This document shows, one piece after another, positions 1 to 8,725 of a DNA stretch of 47,431 nt. Origin of the DNA: Acidimicrobiaceae bacterium. Lineage in GTDB: Bacteria > Actinomycetota > Acidimicrobiia > Acidimicrobiales > RAAP-2. Numbering within the stretch: position 1 is the stretch's first letter; every line of letters begins with the position of its first letter. The notes beneath the pieces were generated by a model that was not told where the DNA came from, searched no databases, and was given only the letters and a program-made list of their open reading frames with translations. The translations under genes were made by a program, and so were the position numbers. The stretch covers positions 1-47,431 of the forward strand of contig PKWY01000029.1 of NCBI GenBank assembly GCA_003132205.1. The letters are read 5' to 3'.

Positions 1-479
1 ATGAATACAGAATGTGATCCGCGTTGGCCTTTTAATCCTCAGGCGCTGGGATCGAGACCCAGGCGGCCCACTAGGTATTGGTGAACGTTCACGTTCGTGG
101 ATTACAACGGTCGCGGCGCCATGAATGGAAAGTCTAAAATTTTCGAATTCTTCATCGTTCGGCAAACCACCACTTACTCTGGTTCAGTAGAAGGTCGCGC
201 ACCGCTAGAGACTTGGCTTGAGGCCTCCCATTACCGGAACACAGCAAAACCTGACCGACGAGCGGCGATACAATTTTGGAAATTTCTTAGTCTCCCGCTT
301 TTCCCGTGCGATTCACCCCTGAGACAACGTGGAGTAGACCCCTTCCTTGGTGGAAGTTGGCCATGACACCAAGGAGGTTGGCGCTCACCTAGGCCTATGG
401 GGTGATGTCGACCTACTCGTTCAGCCGTACGCGGTGCGGCACGTTTGCCTGGTTGCGGACAGTACTGACAAAGTCGAAC
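1..479. other. Left-edge region without a recognisable gene
   Basis: No reading frame here has a convincing start, ribosome site or recognisable protein. The only structures I see are a perfect 12-bp palindrome GTGAACGTTCAC at 81-92 and an 8-bp inverted repeat (CCTTGGTG at 345-352, CACCAAGG at 367-374). The second could be a hairpin downstream of the transporter, which ends at 480 on the minus strand. Confidence 0.5.
81..92. promoter_or_regulatory. Palindrome GTGAACGTTCAC, possible operator
   Basis: This is a perfect 12-bp palindrome with a central AACGTT, the type of core commonly bound by LacI-family repressors (family knowledge). No gene that it would control is visible inside the window, so its role is a guess. 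Confidence 0.25.
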
Positions 480-1484
480 CTATCCGCTCGCTCTCGACAG
501 GAACGGAGCGTCGCGCAGTTCGGGGACTTCAACACCCGTCGGCGTACCATTTGTACGAGATAGGGCCATTGTGATCATGGTGCCGGCGAGAACGACGACA
601 CCCAACCACTGCGAAATGGTCAGTACGGAATGAAAGGCCAGATAATCAACGATTAACGCCGTGAGCGGGAATGCCAGTTCACCGAGCGTCGCAGCCGAGG
701 CTGGCGTTCCTCGAAGACCACGGTAGTAAACCAGGAGCGCGAAGAGGCCAGGCACGAGAGCGAGAGCGACAAGTGCCGCAGAGGATCCGACTCCAAAATG
801 AAAGAGGTAACGTCCGTTACCCTCAAAGATCACGACGACACTCGCCGCGATGAGTCCGAAGAACAAACGCAACCCCGTCAACTCCGCAAAGGGCAACTTC
901 GCCCCGAGGCGTCGGCCTAAGACCGTCCCGGTGCCCCACAGTGCTGCCGCTCCAACGGCGAGGAGTCCCGGCATCCAACCACGTACGCTGACGCTACTCG
1001 GATGGGGGAAGGCAATGAGGTAGGCGCCCGCGAGCCCGCCGAGAAGATACGCCCAAAACTTGTGCTGCAGTTCTTCTCTCAACATGATTCGCGCACCCAC
1101 CACGGCGAAGAGCGGCTGAATCTGTTGCAACAGGACCGGCGTGGTCGGAACCCCATACGTAAAGGCTTGAGTGAATAACAGCGTCGCGAGCGCGGAAGCC
1201 CCGCAACCCAAGATAACAATCGACACCCAGTCGCCCGGAGAGAAACTCTGACGCGCCTTGCGAAAACCACTCACGATGAAAGGGGCAACGAGAAATGCGG
1301 GTAGTAGCTGTTCGACCAGGACGATAACCGAGGCTGGCAGATGCAGCGCTAGCCATTGGCGAAAAAGCGGGTCCGTTCCCCAGAGTGCCGCTCCCAACAC
1401 CACCAAGGAAAAGCTGCCGCCACTCGTTGGTTGCCAAAGCCTCGCAGAACGCTTGCTATCACTTTGTGGACTCGAACGAATCAT
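480..1484 (-). CDS. EamA/DMT-family transporter
   Basis: Predicted inner-membrane permease of the drug/metabolite transporter superfamily, about 334 residues, the usual length for a two-EamA-repeat protein with ten membrane segments. Hydrophobic segments alternate with short loops. Each half opens with the repeat-like signature (ALWGTDPLF near the N-terminus, ALWGTGTVLG near the middle). I chose the ATG at 1484 because GAGGAG and GGAGA lie just upstream; the frame also opens six codons earlier at a GTG. Such proteins export or import small metabolites, and the substrate is not predictable. It reads out of the cluster, stands alone and need not belong to the catabolic genes. No promoter motif shared with the neighbours was found upstream. 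Confidence 0.85.
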   Translation of the reverse strand: MIRSSPQSDSKRSARLWQPTSGGSFSLVVLGAALWGTDPLFRQWLALHLPASVIVLVEQLLPAFLVAPFIVSGFRKARQSFSPGDWVSIVILGCGASALATLLFTQAFTYGVPTTPVLLQQIQPLFAVVGARIMLREELQHKFWAYLLGGLAGAYLIAFPHPSSVSVRGWMPGLLAVGAAALWGTGTVLGRRLGAKLPFAELTGLRLFFGLIAASVVVIFEGNGRYLFHFGVGSSAALVALALVPGLFALLVYYRGLRGTPASAATLGELAFPLTALIVDYLAFHSVLTISQWLGVVVLAGTMITMALSRTNGTPTGVEVPELRDAPFLSRASG

Positions 1485-1980
1485 GTCTCCAATTCTCCTC
1501 ACTTGAGCAACGACGCTTCCAAAACGGCATCACGCTCGCGCCTCAAGAAGCAACGCATCTTGAGTCCTTTCGCTGACGGATCACTGGTGACTTTCCACCA
1601 ACGCCACCTCGATGATCTGATCGAATCGGCCTGGGTTTCCTGGCGACTTTGACCGACAGATCCATCGGGATTCACGTCGTCGCAACTCCACGGAGTGGGA
1701 CGCTGGCATGAAGCAAGTCTTTTCCGTGTTCGCTCGAATACGTGAGCGCATCTCGTCGGCCGTGGCAGCAAACTCACGACGCACGTGCGGTTAAAAGTCT
1801 GCACCTCCCTGGTGTAAATTTCCTCCAAGGATTCATGCCCGCTTACCAACGGCGTTGAGCCATCTCGATTCCGATCCAAGTTCCTCTTTCTTCTGACGAT
1901 ACGGGCCCTTCGTATCCACCAGAAGGGTGCAACTCTACACATCGTCGGTTTCACTGTTTGGGTACGACTGTGTGTCGCTC
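1485..1980. other. Gap without a convincing gene
   Basis: A long minus-strand frame (about 1499-1984) runs through here, but it is Arg/Cys/Trp-rich, has no ribosome site and resembles no family. A second minus-strand frame (about 1581-1784) has a short protein-like stretch but no good start. I read the region as intergenic or strongly decayed sequence. Confidence 0.45.
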
Positions 1981-2814
1981 TCACCCTAACTGCAGCGCGC
2001 CACAGCGTAACGCGGCGGTGACGCCGCCATCAACGAGCAGATCCGTGCCGGTGATGAATGAAGCCTGGGAACTAAGAAGGAAGGCAACGGCGGATGCAAT
2101 ATCTCCGGAGGTACCGAGCCGTTTAGTCCCCGAGGCGGCGATCATTGCGCGCATCTGTGAGCCGGACGGACCGTTGAGTTCCTGCTGGCCCATCGGCGTG
2201 ACGATGACGCCGGGACTGACACTGTTGATCCGCGCACCGCGCTGGCCCCAAGCAATGCTGGCCCCTTGCACACGCAGTTGGTTGGCGCGCTTTGCGACGC
2301 TGTACGCCGCCCCCGCATCTGAAAACACAGGGTCGGACCAGAACGGTAACTGGAGGAGCTGATCGCTCGGGGTCGCCGCCAGCGCCCCTTCGAGTTCCGC
2401 GGGAAAACTACCGGCGGCCATGCTCCCGGCCATGCTCGCGATAACGACGCCGGCGCCACCGGGCGCGACGACTGCGCCGAACTCGTCAAGCACGAACGCA
2501 ACGCCCGCAAGGTCGACCTTCAGAATCGCCAGCGCCGGAGCCTGCGTTGGAGAAAGTCCAGCGGTATGCACCACCTCGGTCACAGCGCCTCTGGCGGCCG
2601 CCGTGGCGGCCAGTTCCTGTATTGATGCCCGGTCCGACACATCGACGACTTGACTCTCCACGTCATAGCCATCCGCCCGCAGGGCGTCGGCCGCCTTGCT
2701 CAGCGCCGTTTCATTGAAGTCTGCGAGCACCAAAGTTCTGCCTGGACCCTGTCGGCGAGCAATCGTCTCGCCCATTCCACCGACACCTATAACCACCGTT
2801 ATTTGATCAACCAC
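1981..2814 (-). CDS. SDR-family oxidoreductase with atypical nucleotide loop
   Basis: Short-chain dehydrogenase/reductase of 277 residues, presumably cytosolic and NAD(P)-dependent. The glycine loop reads GVGGMG (about 10-15), not the usual TGxxxGIG. The classical catalytic set is present: S127 in ASMAGS, and Y171/K175 in YSVAK. The C-terminal ITGTDLLVDGG stretch (around 255-265) is typical of the family. An insertion of about 25 residues (PAELEGALAA to SDPVF) separates the serine from the tyrosine, which is longer than usual. The GTG at 2814 is preceded by AAGGGG at good spacing. It diverges from the ligase at 3265. The substrate is probably a secondary alcohol or ketone, by family only. Confidence 0.85.
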   Translation of the reverse strand: MVDQITVVIGVGGMGETIARRQGPGRTLVLADFNETALSKAADALRADGYDVESQVVDVSDRASIQELAATAAARGAVTEVVHTAGLSPTQAPALAILKVDLAGVAFVLDEFGAVVAPGGAGVVIASMAGSMAAGSFPAELEGALAATPSDQLLQLPFWSDPVFSDAGAAYSVAKRANQLRVQGASIAWGQRGARINSVSPGVIVTPMGQQELNGPSGSQMRAMIAASGTKRLGTSGDIASAVAFLLSSQASFITGTDLLVDGGVTAALRCGALQLG

Positions 2815-3264
2815 GTGGATGCCCCTTCACCAATAAGGACGTGAAACGTTCGTAATCTGAGCGTACTTCCCATTCTCGGCAGGTGGCCCCGCCATCATGG
2901 CACCGAGGACTGCTACGAAGAGATTCGAATCGTCAGTGACCTAGGCGCTTCATGAACAATCCAAAAGGTCGGCGCAGTTTCCACCACCGCTCTCGCCCGC
3001 AACGATCATTCGCCCGGCGTCAATGCCCAATAACGAGGGTGCTCGCTTATCCATCGAACCCCCGACATGCAGTCGTTCAAACCGGTGGGGAACGGCGCTC
3101 CCTCGGCGAAATTCACTAACTGGTATATTTATCGTTATTGATATCGCAGTCGAATTACATGGCGAATATTTGGATGAAAATGCGAGAATTGGCAAGTTTA
3201 GTCTAGGGATGAGACGTGGCTTGCTTGGCTTGACTTGCCTACATTGAGGGGGATCGGCAATGAC
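2815..3264. other. Divergent intergenic region upstream of the ligase
   Basis: No gene. The right half (about 3110-3200) is clearly AT-richer than its surroundings, as expected of a promoter region, and holds the weak palindrome match at 3138-3153. I could not pick a convincing -35/-10 pair for either direction. Confidence 0.5.
3138..3153. promoter_or_regulatory. Weak copy of the shared palindromic operator
   Basis: TTGATATCGCAGTCGA matches the window consensus TTGACATCGATGTCAA at 12 of 16 positions. It lies in the AT-rich stretch about 110 bases upstream of the acyl-CoA ligase. This is a low-confidence member of the set. Confidence 0.35.
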
Positions 3265-4848
3265 ATGCAGCTGCGAAGGGTGGCGTCTCCCATGATTAGG
3301 GCAACAATTCCTCATTCTCCCGAAGACCAAGGCCAATACAGCCAGAGCGCTTCGTGGCCGGATATGTTTGTCGATCCCGTGACGCTGTCTGCTGCATCGC
3401 ACCCAAGTCAACCCGCGATTGTGGACCACCACAGACGATTCAACTATTCGGAGCTCGACGAAGCAATTGGAGGTTACGCAACGGTGCTGTGCGCAGCTGG
3501 TGTACGTGAACACGACACCGTGGTGCTGGTAGCTTCCAACGACTGCCCGAGCGTGATCGCATTCCACGCAATTCGCAGACTGAACGCCATCAGCGTGCTC
3601 GTCTCTGATCACGCGACTCGGAGCGAAATTGCCTATGTGCTGCAGCGAACTGAACCACGACTGGCTATCGCACCGCGCTACCTGTTGACCGAATTGATTG
3701 ACCAAAATTCTTCTGTCGAGTGGTACTCCAGTGAGGAAGCAATTTCGGCTGGGGATTTCGAGCCGTTCGCCGGTGTGCCGGCCACACCCAATGAACCGGG
3801 AATAGTGCTATTCACTTCTGGCTCGACAGCTCGACCAAAAGGAGTAATCCACTCACTGAACACTTTGAGGGCATCATCGGCGATGTATATAAAGGCCGCA
3901 GCGCTGAAACAGTCTGATGTGATCTTCCTGATTAGCCCATTGTCATCGGTCACTGGAGTCCTACAGGGTCTTTTCATGGCACCGATGCTTGGGTCGTGCG
4001 TGATTTTGGAGAATCGATGGGACGATGCGCTGACCTTCGATCTCATGATGAACGAGCGGGCCACGTTCTACGGTGGTCCCGATGTGGTGTTGCGCCGGCT
4101 GATGGATGAAGCGGACCGGCGAGGATTGTCGTCGCTGCCCCTTCGCGCGGTCTCTGTGGGAGGAACGCTTCTCGACGACGCCCTCCTACGGAGAGCCGAG
4201 AAGATGTTCGGCATCTTCGTGATGCGCGCCTACGGTTCGTCGGAGGTGCCGTTCAGCACGACGACACCGCTCGAATTGGGTTTCGAGGAGCGCATCGAAT
4301 TGGACGGGCGCCCCAATGATGAGGTCAGCGTGCGAATCGGTTCGTCGCAAGATGAGTCGGAATGTCTCGTTCGAGGTCCCCACAGGTTTCTTGGCTATCT
4401 CGATGAAGAAGACAACACGGATTCATTCGAGGAAGGTTGGTTTCGAACTGGTGATGCGGCGACGTGGCGAGGCGACGAGCTCAAAATTGTGGGCCGCCTC
4501 AAAGAGATTGTGATTCGAAACGGACTGAAGATCTCAATGACCGCCGTAGAGCACGCCGCGAGGAAACTCCCCTTCGTGGAAGATGCCGCAGTCTTCGGTG
4601 TCCCCGACCAAGAAACGGGCGAGCGCCTCGTTCTTGCCCTTCGGCCGCGCGATGGCGCGAAGATCGACTTCAACACGTTGATGGACGCACTCTTGGAAAC
4701 TGGCTTGGCCAAGCGAAGTCTTCCAGAGGAATTAGTCATTTGGGATGCGCCATTCCCGAGAACGGTGACAGACAAACTGCGCCGTCCCGCTTTGGCTGTC
4801 GATTCGGTCGATCGACCACACCTGTTCGGAAGCCGACTGAAGTCTTGA
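3265..4848 (+). CDS. AMP-dependent acyl-CoA synthetase/ligase
   Basis: ANL-superfamily ligase of 527 residues that would activate a carboxylic acid to its acyl-CoA through an acyl-AMP. Motifs in order: the P-loop LFTSGSTARPKG (about 182-193), YGSSE (323-327), the ATP-ribose Asp in RTGD (397), the hinge GRLKEI (410-415), and the C-terminal catalytic lysine K504 in TVTDKLRR. The start is uncertain between ATG 3265 (GAGGGGG upstream, wide spacing) and ATG 3292. It is the first gene of a plus-strand group with the barrel-like protein (gap of 69 bases) and the P450, which has its own promoter. The acyl substrate is unknown. The context suggests the entry acid of the pathway encoded around it. Confidence 0.9.
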   Translation: MQLRRVASPMIRATIPHSPEDQGQYSQSASWPDMFVDPVTLSAASHPSQPAIVDHHRRFNYSELDEAIGGYATVLCAAGVREHDTVVLVASNDCPSVIAFHAIRRLNAISVLVSDHATRSEIAYVLQRTEPRLAIAPRYLLTELIDQNSSVEWYSSEEAISAGDFEPFAGVPATPNEPGIVLFTSGSTARPKGVIHSLNTLRASSAMYIKAAALKQSDVIFLISPLSSVTGVLQGLFMAPMLGSCVILENRWDDALTFDLMMNERATFYGGPDVVLRRLMDEADRRGLSSLPLRAVSVGGTLLDDALLRRAEKMFGIFVMRAYGSSEVPFSTTTPLELGFEERIELDGRPNDEVSVRIGSSQDESECLVRGPHRFLGYLDEEDNTDSFEEGWFRTGDAATWRGDELKIVGRLKEIVIRNGLKISMTAVEHAARKLPFVEDAAVFGVPDQETGERLVLALRPRDGAKIDFNTLMDALLETGLAKRSLPEELVIWDAPFPRTVTDKLRRPALAVDSVDRPHLFGSRLKS

Positions 4849-4917
4849 TCACGATGGAGAGTCTCGAAGCCTTTTTCGCGGCATTCATTCCAGAGCGAAC
4901 GGTAGCTGTCTCTTGAG

Positions 4918-5739
4918 TTGGCCCGACATCGGCCGGTGTATCGCCACTCCAATGGGCTGGGGGCGATCTTGAGTTACCCATTCGGCGGGATTCCTTCAGA
5001 CCAGGTTGAACGCATCCTGGCAACGGGCGGGTCTGACGTGGACATCTTCTTTGTGAGCATGTCGGCCGGTGACCCGGCTGGCCGAGACCACGAATACCTG
5101 GAGTGGCACACATATGACCACCGACCGGAGCAACATCGGATCAAGTCGATTCGCGCCTCACTGCGGCTCATGTCGACTCCGACGCTGCATGACGCGCGGA
5201 TAATCAGTCTCGCCCCCTACGACGAAGTTGACCACGTGATGACGTACTTCTTCGATGACGCGAACGGACTGGCTCCCTTCAATGAACTGGCCCAAGCATT
5301 GCGAGAGGCGGGCCGCATGCCGTTGAACCTTCCCCCGGTCGATCGCAACGTATTTCGCGTGACGACGAAGGCCTCGAACCGGCGCCTCACGATTGGCGCC
5401 GACGTGCTGCCGTGGTGGCCGGCTGAAAGCGTCTATCTGCTTCTCGAGCGCGGCTTTGCTCCAGTCGATCTTCTCCTCGAAGTGGACGGCGTGGCCGGAA
5501 TCTGGTCAGGCGCCGCGGCGCCCGAACACCTCCCGGCGTCATTGAGGACTTCAACTAGCCAGGACTCCGAGGGGATGCAGATCAGTTACCTCTTCATTGA
5601 CGAGGACCCGTTGCCAGTCGGCGAGGCCCTTCGACCAGTCCTCGATGATCGTTGGACGACGACCGGTGCCGTGCCCCTGCTCGCCGCTCCGTTCTGTTCA
5701 ATCCACTCGCGCCTCGATTGGGAACGCCACTCAATCTGA
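4918..5739 (+). CDS. Conserved protein, possible dimeric alpha/beta-barrel fold
   Basis: Protein of up to 273 residues with no function I can name. The stretch DVDIFFVSMSAGDPAGRD, then EYLEWHTYDHRPEQHR, reads like the EthD/ABM-type ferredoxin-like barrel fold, and the second half (about 110 onward) looks like a further domain. I recall similar proteins beside CoA-ligase and P450 genes in actinobacteria, but could not check this. The start is not settled: TTG 4918 has a poor ribosome site, while TTG 4969 (just before SYPFGG) is preceded by GGGGG at about 5 bases. The composition is clearly coding. It sits between the ligase and the P450, so a role in the same pathway is likely. I see no membrane segment or signal peptide. 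Confidence 0.75.
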   Translation: MARHRPVYRHSNGLGAILSYPFGGIPSDQVERILATGGSDVDIFFVSMSAGDPAGRDHEYLEWHTYDHRPEQHRIKSIRASLRLMSTPTLHDARIISLAPYDEVDHVMTYFFDDANGLAPFNELAQALREAGRMPLNLPPVDRNVFRVTTKASNRRLTIGADVLPWWPAESVYLLLERGFAPVDLLLEVDGVAGIWSGAAAPEHLPASLRTSTSQDSEGMQISYLFIDEDPLPVGEALRPVLDDRWTTTGAVPLLAAPFCSIHSRLDWERHSI

Positions 5740-5948
5740 CCGGTTTGCATGCGTGAACGCAACCGTGTGCCCAAGTGCCCCATGTTGTCGATACGGCTGG
5801 CGCCCTCAATGCGCGCGTCGATCGGTCACGACTGTCGTTGCGAAATCGCCGAACAGCCATGGTGTGGCGGCGCGCAACCCCATGAACGTGCCAATGATCG
5901 AAGTGGTTGGGAGGTCGCGGCGCACGTGAATAATTTCCCAATTCACTG

Positions 5949-5977
5949 TTGAATTCGACACTAGGAATTCATAGAAT
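5949..5977 (+). promoter_or_regulatory. Promoter of the P450 gene (TTGAAT-N17-TAGAAT)
   Basis: The -35 box TTGAAT (5949-5954) and -10 box TAGAAT (5972-5977) are separated by exactly 17 bases. Transcription would begin about 7-8 bases downstream, at or next to the ATG at 5985, giving a leaderless message. No ribosome-binding site precedes either ATG (5976 or 5985), which fits. Confidence 0.65.
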
Positions 5978-5991
5978 GACGTCAATGTCAA
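5976..5991. promoter_or_regulatory. Shared palindromic operator over the P450 start
   Basis: ATGACGTCAATGTCAA matches TTGACATCGATGTCAA at 13 of 16 positions. It overlaps the end of the -10 box and includes the probable start codon ATG 5985 as its positions 10-12. A bound repressor would block open-complex formation. Confidence 0.6.
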
Positions 5992-7247
5992 TTTCTGAGT
6001 CCGACGATCCGCTGCAGCACTTCGACCATCACTCCGAGGAGCATGCCCAGGATCCGGTCGGTGACTTTCGGGCCATTCGAGAGCGGGGCGGCTTCTTGCG
6101 CAGCGACAGCCATGGTGGATTCACCACGCTGGCCCGCTACGAGGATGTCGTCTCGGTCGCGAAGAACCACGGTCAATTCTCAAACGCCAATGAGCTTCCG
6201 GGCGGTGACGGTTTTGGCGGCGGCGTTACCCTGCCCCATAATCCATCTGCGCCACGCATGTCATTGGCGGAAATGGATCCACCTGAATGGCACCGGATCC
6301 GACGGCTGCTCAGCTCTTCGCTGAGCAATGACGCGGTCAAGCGATTTGCCCCTCAGATCCTTCGAGTCGTCAATGAGCTCATTGATCGTTTCATCGAATC
6401 GGGCCGGTGCGACCTCGTCTTTGACATCTGCAGCCCGGTCCCCGCAATAGTGACCTTGGAGTACCTGGGTCTGCCGACCGCGGAATGGGAACGATGGGCG
6501 GTCCCCATCCACACGTCGGTGTACACATCGAGGGTTCCCGGCAGTCCAGATTTCGTAAAATTGAACGAATCGTTCGAATGGATCTTTGAGCAGATCAGAG
6601 AGGCGATAGCTGATCGGCATCGCTCGCCTCGCCCAAACGACCTCATCACCGACTTCATCCGTGACGACGGCGATGGTCCAGTGATGGATGATGACCTCGC
6701 GTTCGAAACGGTCTACACGATGCTCGCCGCGGGCGTCGACACGACGACGACGCTGTTGTCGACGACCCTCTTTCACCTCAGTGAGAATCCGCATCACCGC
6801 GCTGAGCTGATTGAGAATCCATCGTTGCTGGACACCGCAGCGGACGAATTTCTACGGTTCTACTCCCCCGTGCAGACCACGGCACGCACGGCGATCGAAG
6901 ACGCGGAGGTCTCGAATGAGACCTTTCATCGCGGCGATCGCATCCTTCTGGCGTGGGCCTCCGCGAACCGAGACGAGCACCGGTTCCCGGAGCCAGACGA
7001 ATTCAAACTCGACCGAGAGTCAAACCGACACCTGTCATTCGGGCACGGCATCCACCGCTGCATCGGCGCGCCGCTGGCGCGCCAAGAATTCATCATCGTG
7101 ATGAGCGAGATCCTGCGACGCCTTCCGGACTTCGTGGTCGACCAGGCACAGTCACCGATGTATCCAGACGTCGGACTCATGCTTGGGTATCAACGGATGC
7201 CGGCCACATTCACCCCTGGCGTGGTGGAGACCCGCTCCAACCACTAA
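5985..7247 (+). CDS. Cytochrome P450
   Basis: Soluble bacterial class I P450 of 420 residues that would hydroxylate a substrate with O2 and electrons from a ferredoxin. No ferredoxin or ferredoxin reductase gene is visible in the window. Seen: the I-helix AAGVDTTTT (248-256) with its acid/threonine pair, the K-helix ExxR as E288-R291 (EFLR), and the heme loop SFGHGIHRCIG (351-361) with ligand C359. I prefer ATG 5985 because the promoter predicts a leaderless transcript there; the frame also contains ATG 5976 and TTG 5949, but TTG 5949 coincides with the -35 box. It lies downstream of the ligase in the same direction but has its own promoter and operator. The family often acts on terpenes, steroids or fatty acids. 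The substrate here is unknown. Confidence 0.93.
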   Translation: MSISESDDPLQHFDHHSEEHAQDPVGDFRAIRERGGFLRSDSHGGFTTLARYEDVVSVAKNHGQFSNANELPGGDGFGGGVTLPHNPSAPRMSLAEMDPPEWHRIRRLLSSSLSNDAVKRFAPQILRVVNELIDRFIESGRCDLVFDICSPVPAIVTLEYLGLPTAEWERWAVPIHTSVYTSRVPGSPDFVKLNESFEWIFEQIREAIADRHRSPRPNDLITDFIRDDGDGPVMDDDLAFETVYTMLAAGVDTTTTLLSTTLFHLSENPHHRAELIENPSLLDTAADEFLRFYSPVQTTARTAIEDAEVSNETFHRGDRILLAWASANRDEHRFPEPDEFKLDRESNRHLSFGHGIHRCIGAPLARQEFIIVMSEILRRLPDFVVDQAQSPMYPDVGLMLGYQRMPATFTPGVVETRSNH

Positions 7248-7531
7248 GAGGTCGACCGCTCGGCTCATCGCCGATGTGTCGTCAGCGCCGGGTCGAGACT
7301 TCGTGCTCGTCGCCACCAACCGCGACCCGATGCGATGACACCGACCCCCTGGTCGTTGTCTGCTCATGTTTCGCAGTTGACTGCGACTCGCGCCCGCAAC
7401 GACGACAAATGCCACGAATGCCTTGAAGTGCAGGGAAAGAACACGCGAACGAAACCTGAGTAGCGGTACCAGTCCCGACTGGGCACCTGCGCCACAACGT
7501 CGGCGCGCGAGAGCCCTGATCAGTGGCCAAC

Positions 7532-8725
7532 CTATTTCGGTCGCGCGGAGGGGAGTCCGAGACGCCGTTTCGCGAGAATATTCCTCATCACTTCGGAACT
7601 GCCGCCCGAAATTGTCAGAGCCCTCGACCACAGCCACGCATCTTCCAATCGCAATCGGCTCAGTTCCGCGTCCGGGTCTTCCTCCAGGGTTCCGGATTCA
7701 GCCAAATGCACGCCGTACGCAGCGATGCGGTTGTACGTCTCGGTCGTGAGCAACTTCGCCGTCGCGGCTCCGCCCTCGTCGTCGCGTCCGCTCAACATCA
7801 TTTGAACATGCTGTTTCACGAATGCCTCGGCGGCCTCGGCTTCCGCATCCAAGTTGGAGATGGCCATCAAGATGTCGTCGTGATCCAAGGCCATGCCATC
7901 GCCGATTCGAAGCGATCTAGAGAGGCGGACGAGATCCTCGACGAGCATCCCCAGCAAGGAAACCGTGCCGCCAACGCCGAATCGCTCCAATTCGAGGCCA
8001 GACATGGCGACGCTCCATCCATTGTCCACCTCGCCCAGCACCGAGTCCGGGGGCAGGACGACGTCGTCGAGGAACGTCTCATTGAACTCGGGAACACCGC
8101 CGATCGTCTTCATGGGTCGAACCACGACACCTGGCGCATTCATGGGCACCGCGAACGCCGTCAGCCCCGCGTGGCGGCTCGATCCTTCAGAGGTTCGTGC
8201 AAAGGCCAACCCCATGTCGGACCAGTGTCCATCAGTGGTCCATGTCTTCTGACCCGACAGCACGAATGACCCATCGTCGCGACGGCGGGCTCGAGTTCGT
8301 ATGCCCGCGAGATCGCTTCCCGCTCCCGGTTCACTGAACAACTGACACCACACGTCCTCGGCGCTGCGGATTCGAGGAAGATACTTGGCTTTTTGTTCCT
8401 CAGTTCCGAACTTCAAGAGAACGCCACTGGCCAGATTGACTTGGTCGATGGTTCGCGGCACTCTGGCCCGGATCAACTCTTCGAGGGTGATCACATCGAA
8501 CAAGGGATGGTGATCGGACCGCCCGCCCCATTCCACCGGCCAACTCGCGCCGCTCAAACCCTCGGAATACATGACCTTGAACCAGCAACGAAGTTCGGCC
8601 TCCACCTCGGAATTCGCAGGAGCACGATGCCCCTCGCGGGACTCGCCCTTCGGCGCCGACGACGCGATCACCGAGCGGACGTGGTCGCGGTGCGCGTCGA
8701 GGCGTTCTTGCGTAGGCTCTGGCAT
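7532..8725 (-). CDS. Acyl-CoA dehydrogenase, large partner of a pair
   Basis: FadE-like flavoprotein of 397 residues, full length for the ACAD fold. Seen: an N-terminal helical domain with WPVEWGGR, the FAD/substrate stretch QLFSEPGAGSDLAGIRT and the following TWTTDGHW, and the C-terminal ISGGSSEVMRNILAKR. The start at ATG 8725 overlaps the stop of the partner gene (TGATG), so the two are translationally coupled. In mycobacterial steroid catabolism, adjacent FadE genes of this kind form alpha2-beta2 enzymes (ChsE4-ChsE5 and ChsE1-ChsE2). I infer the same arrangement here: alpha,beta-dehydrogenation of a CoA thioester, probably bulky or cyclic. The end is convergent with the P450. Confidence 0.9.
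   Translation of the reverse strand: MPEPTQERLDAHRDHVRSVIASSAPKGESREGHRAPANSEVEAELRCWFKVMYSEGLSGASWPVEWGGRSDHHPLFDVITLEELIRARVPRTIDQVNLASGVLLKFGTEEQKAKYLPRIRSAEDVWCQLFSEPGAGSDLAGIRTRARRRDDGSFVLSGQKTWTTDGHWSDMGLAFARTSEGSSRHAGLTAFAVPMNAPGVVVRPMKTIGGVPEFNETFLDDVVLPPDSVLGEVDNGWSVAMSGLELERFGVGGTVSLLGMLVEDLVRLSRSLRIGDGMALDHDDILMAISNLDAEAEAAEAFVKQHVQMMLSGRDDEGGAATAKLLTTETYNRIAAYGVHLAESGTLEEDPDAELSRLRLEDAWLWSRALTISGGSSEVMRNILAKRRLGLPSARPK

Noticed and set aside
347..574. Plus-strand frame of 75 residues at the left edge
   Set aside because: It overlaps the end of the transporter on the opposite strand, has no ribosome site and no recognisable family.
1499..1984. Minus-strand frame of 161 residues between transporter and SDR
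   Set aside because: Arg/Cys/Trp-rich composition, no start signal and no family. An open frame in high-GC DNA is not enough.
2950..3705. Long minus-strand frame opposite the ligase
   Set aside because: It is a mirror of the well-supported ligase gene, with no start signal or family.
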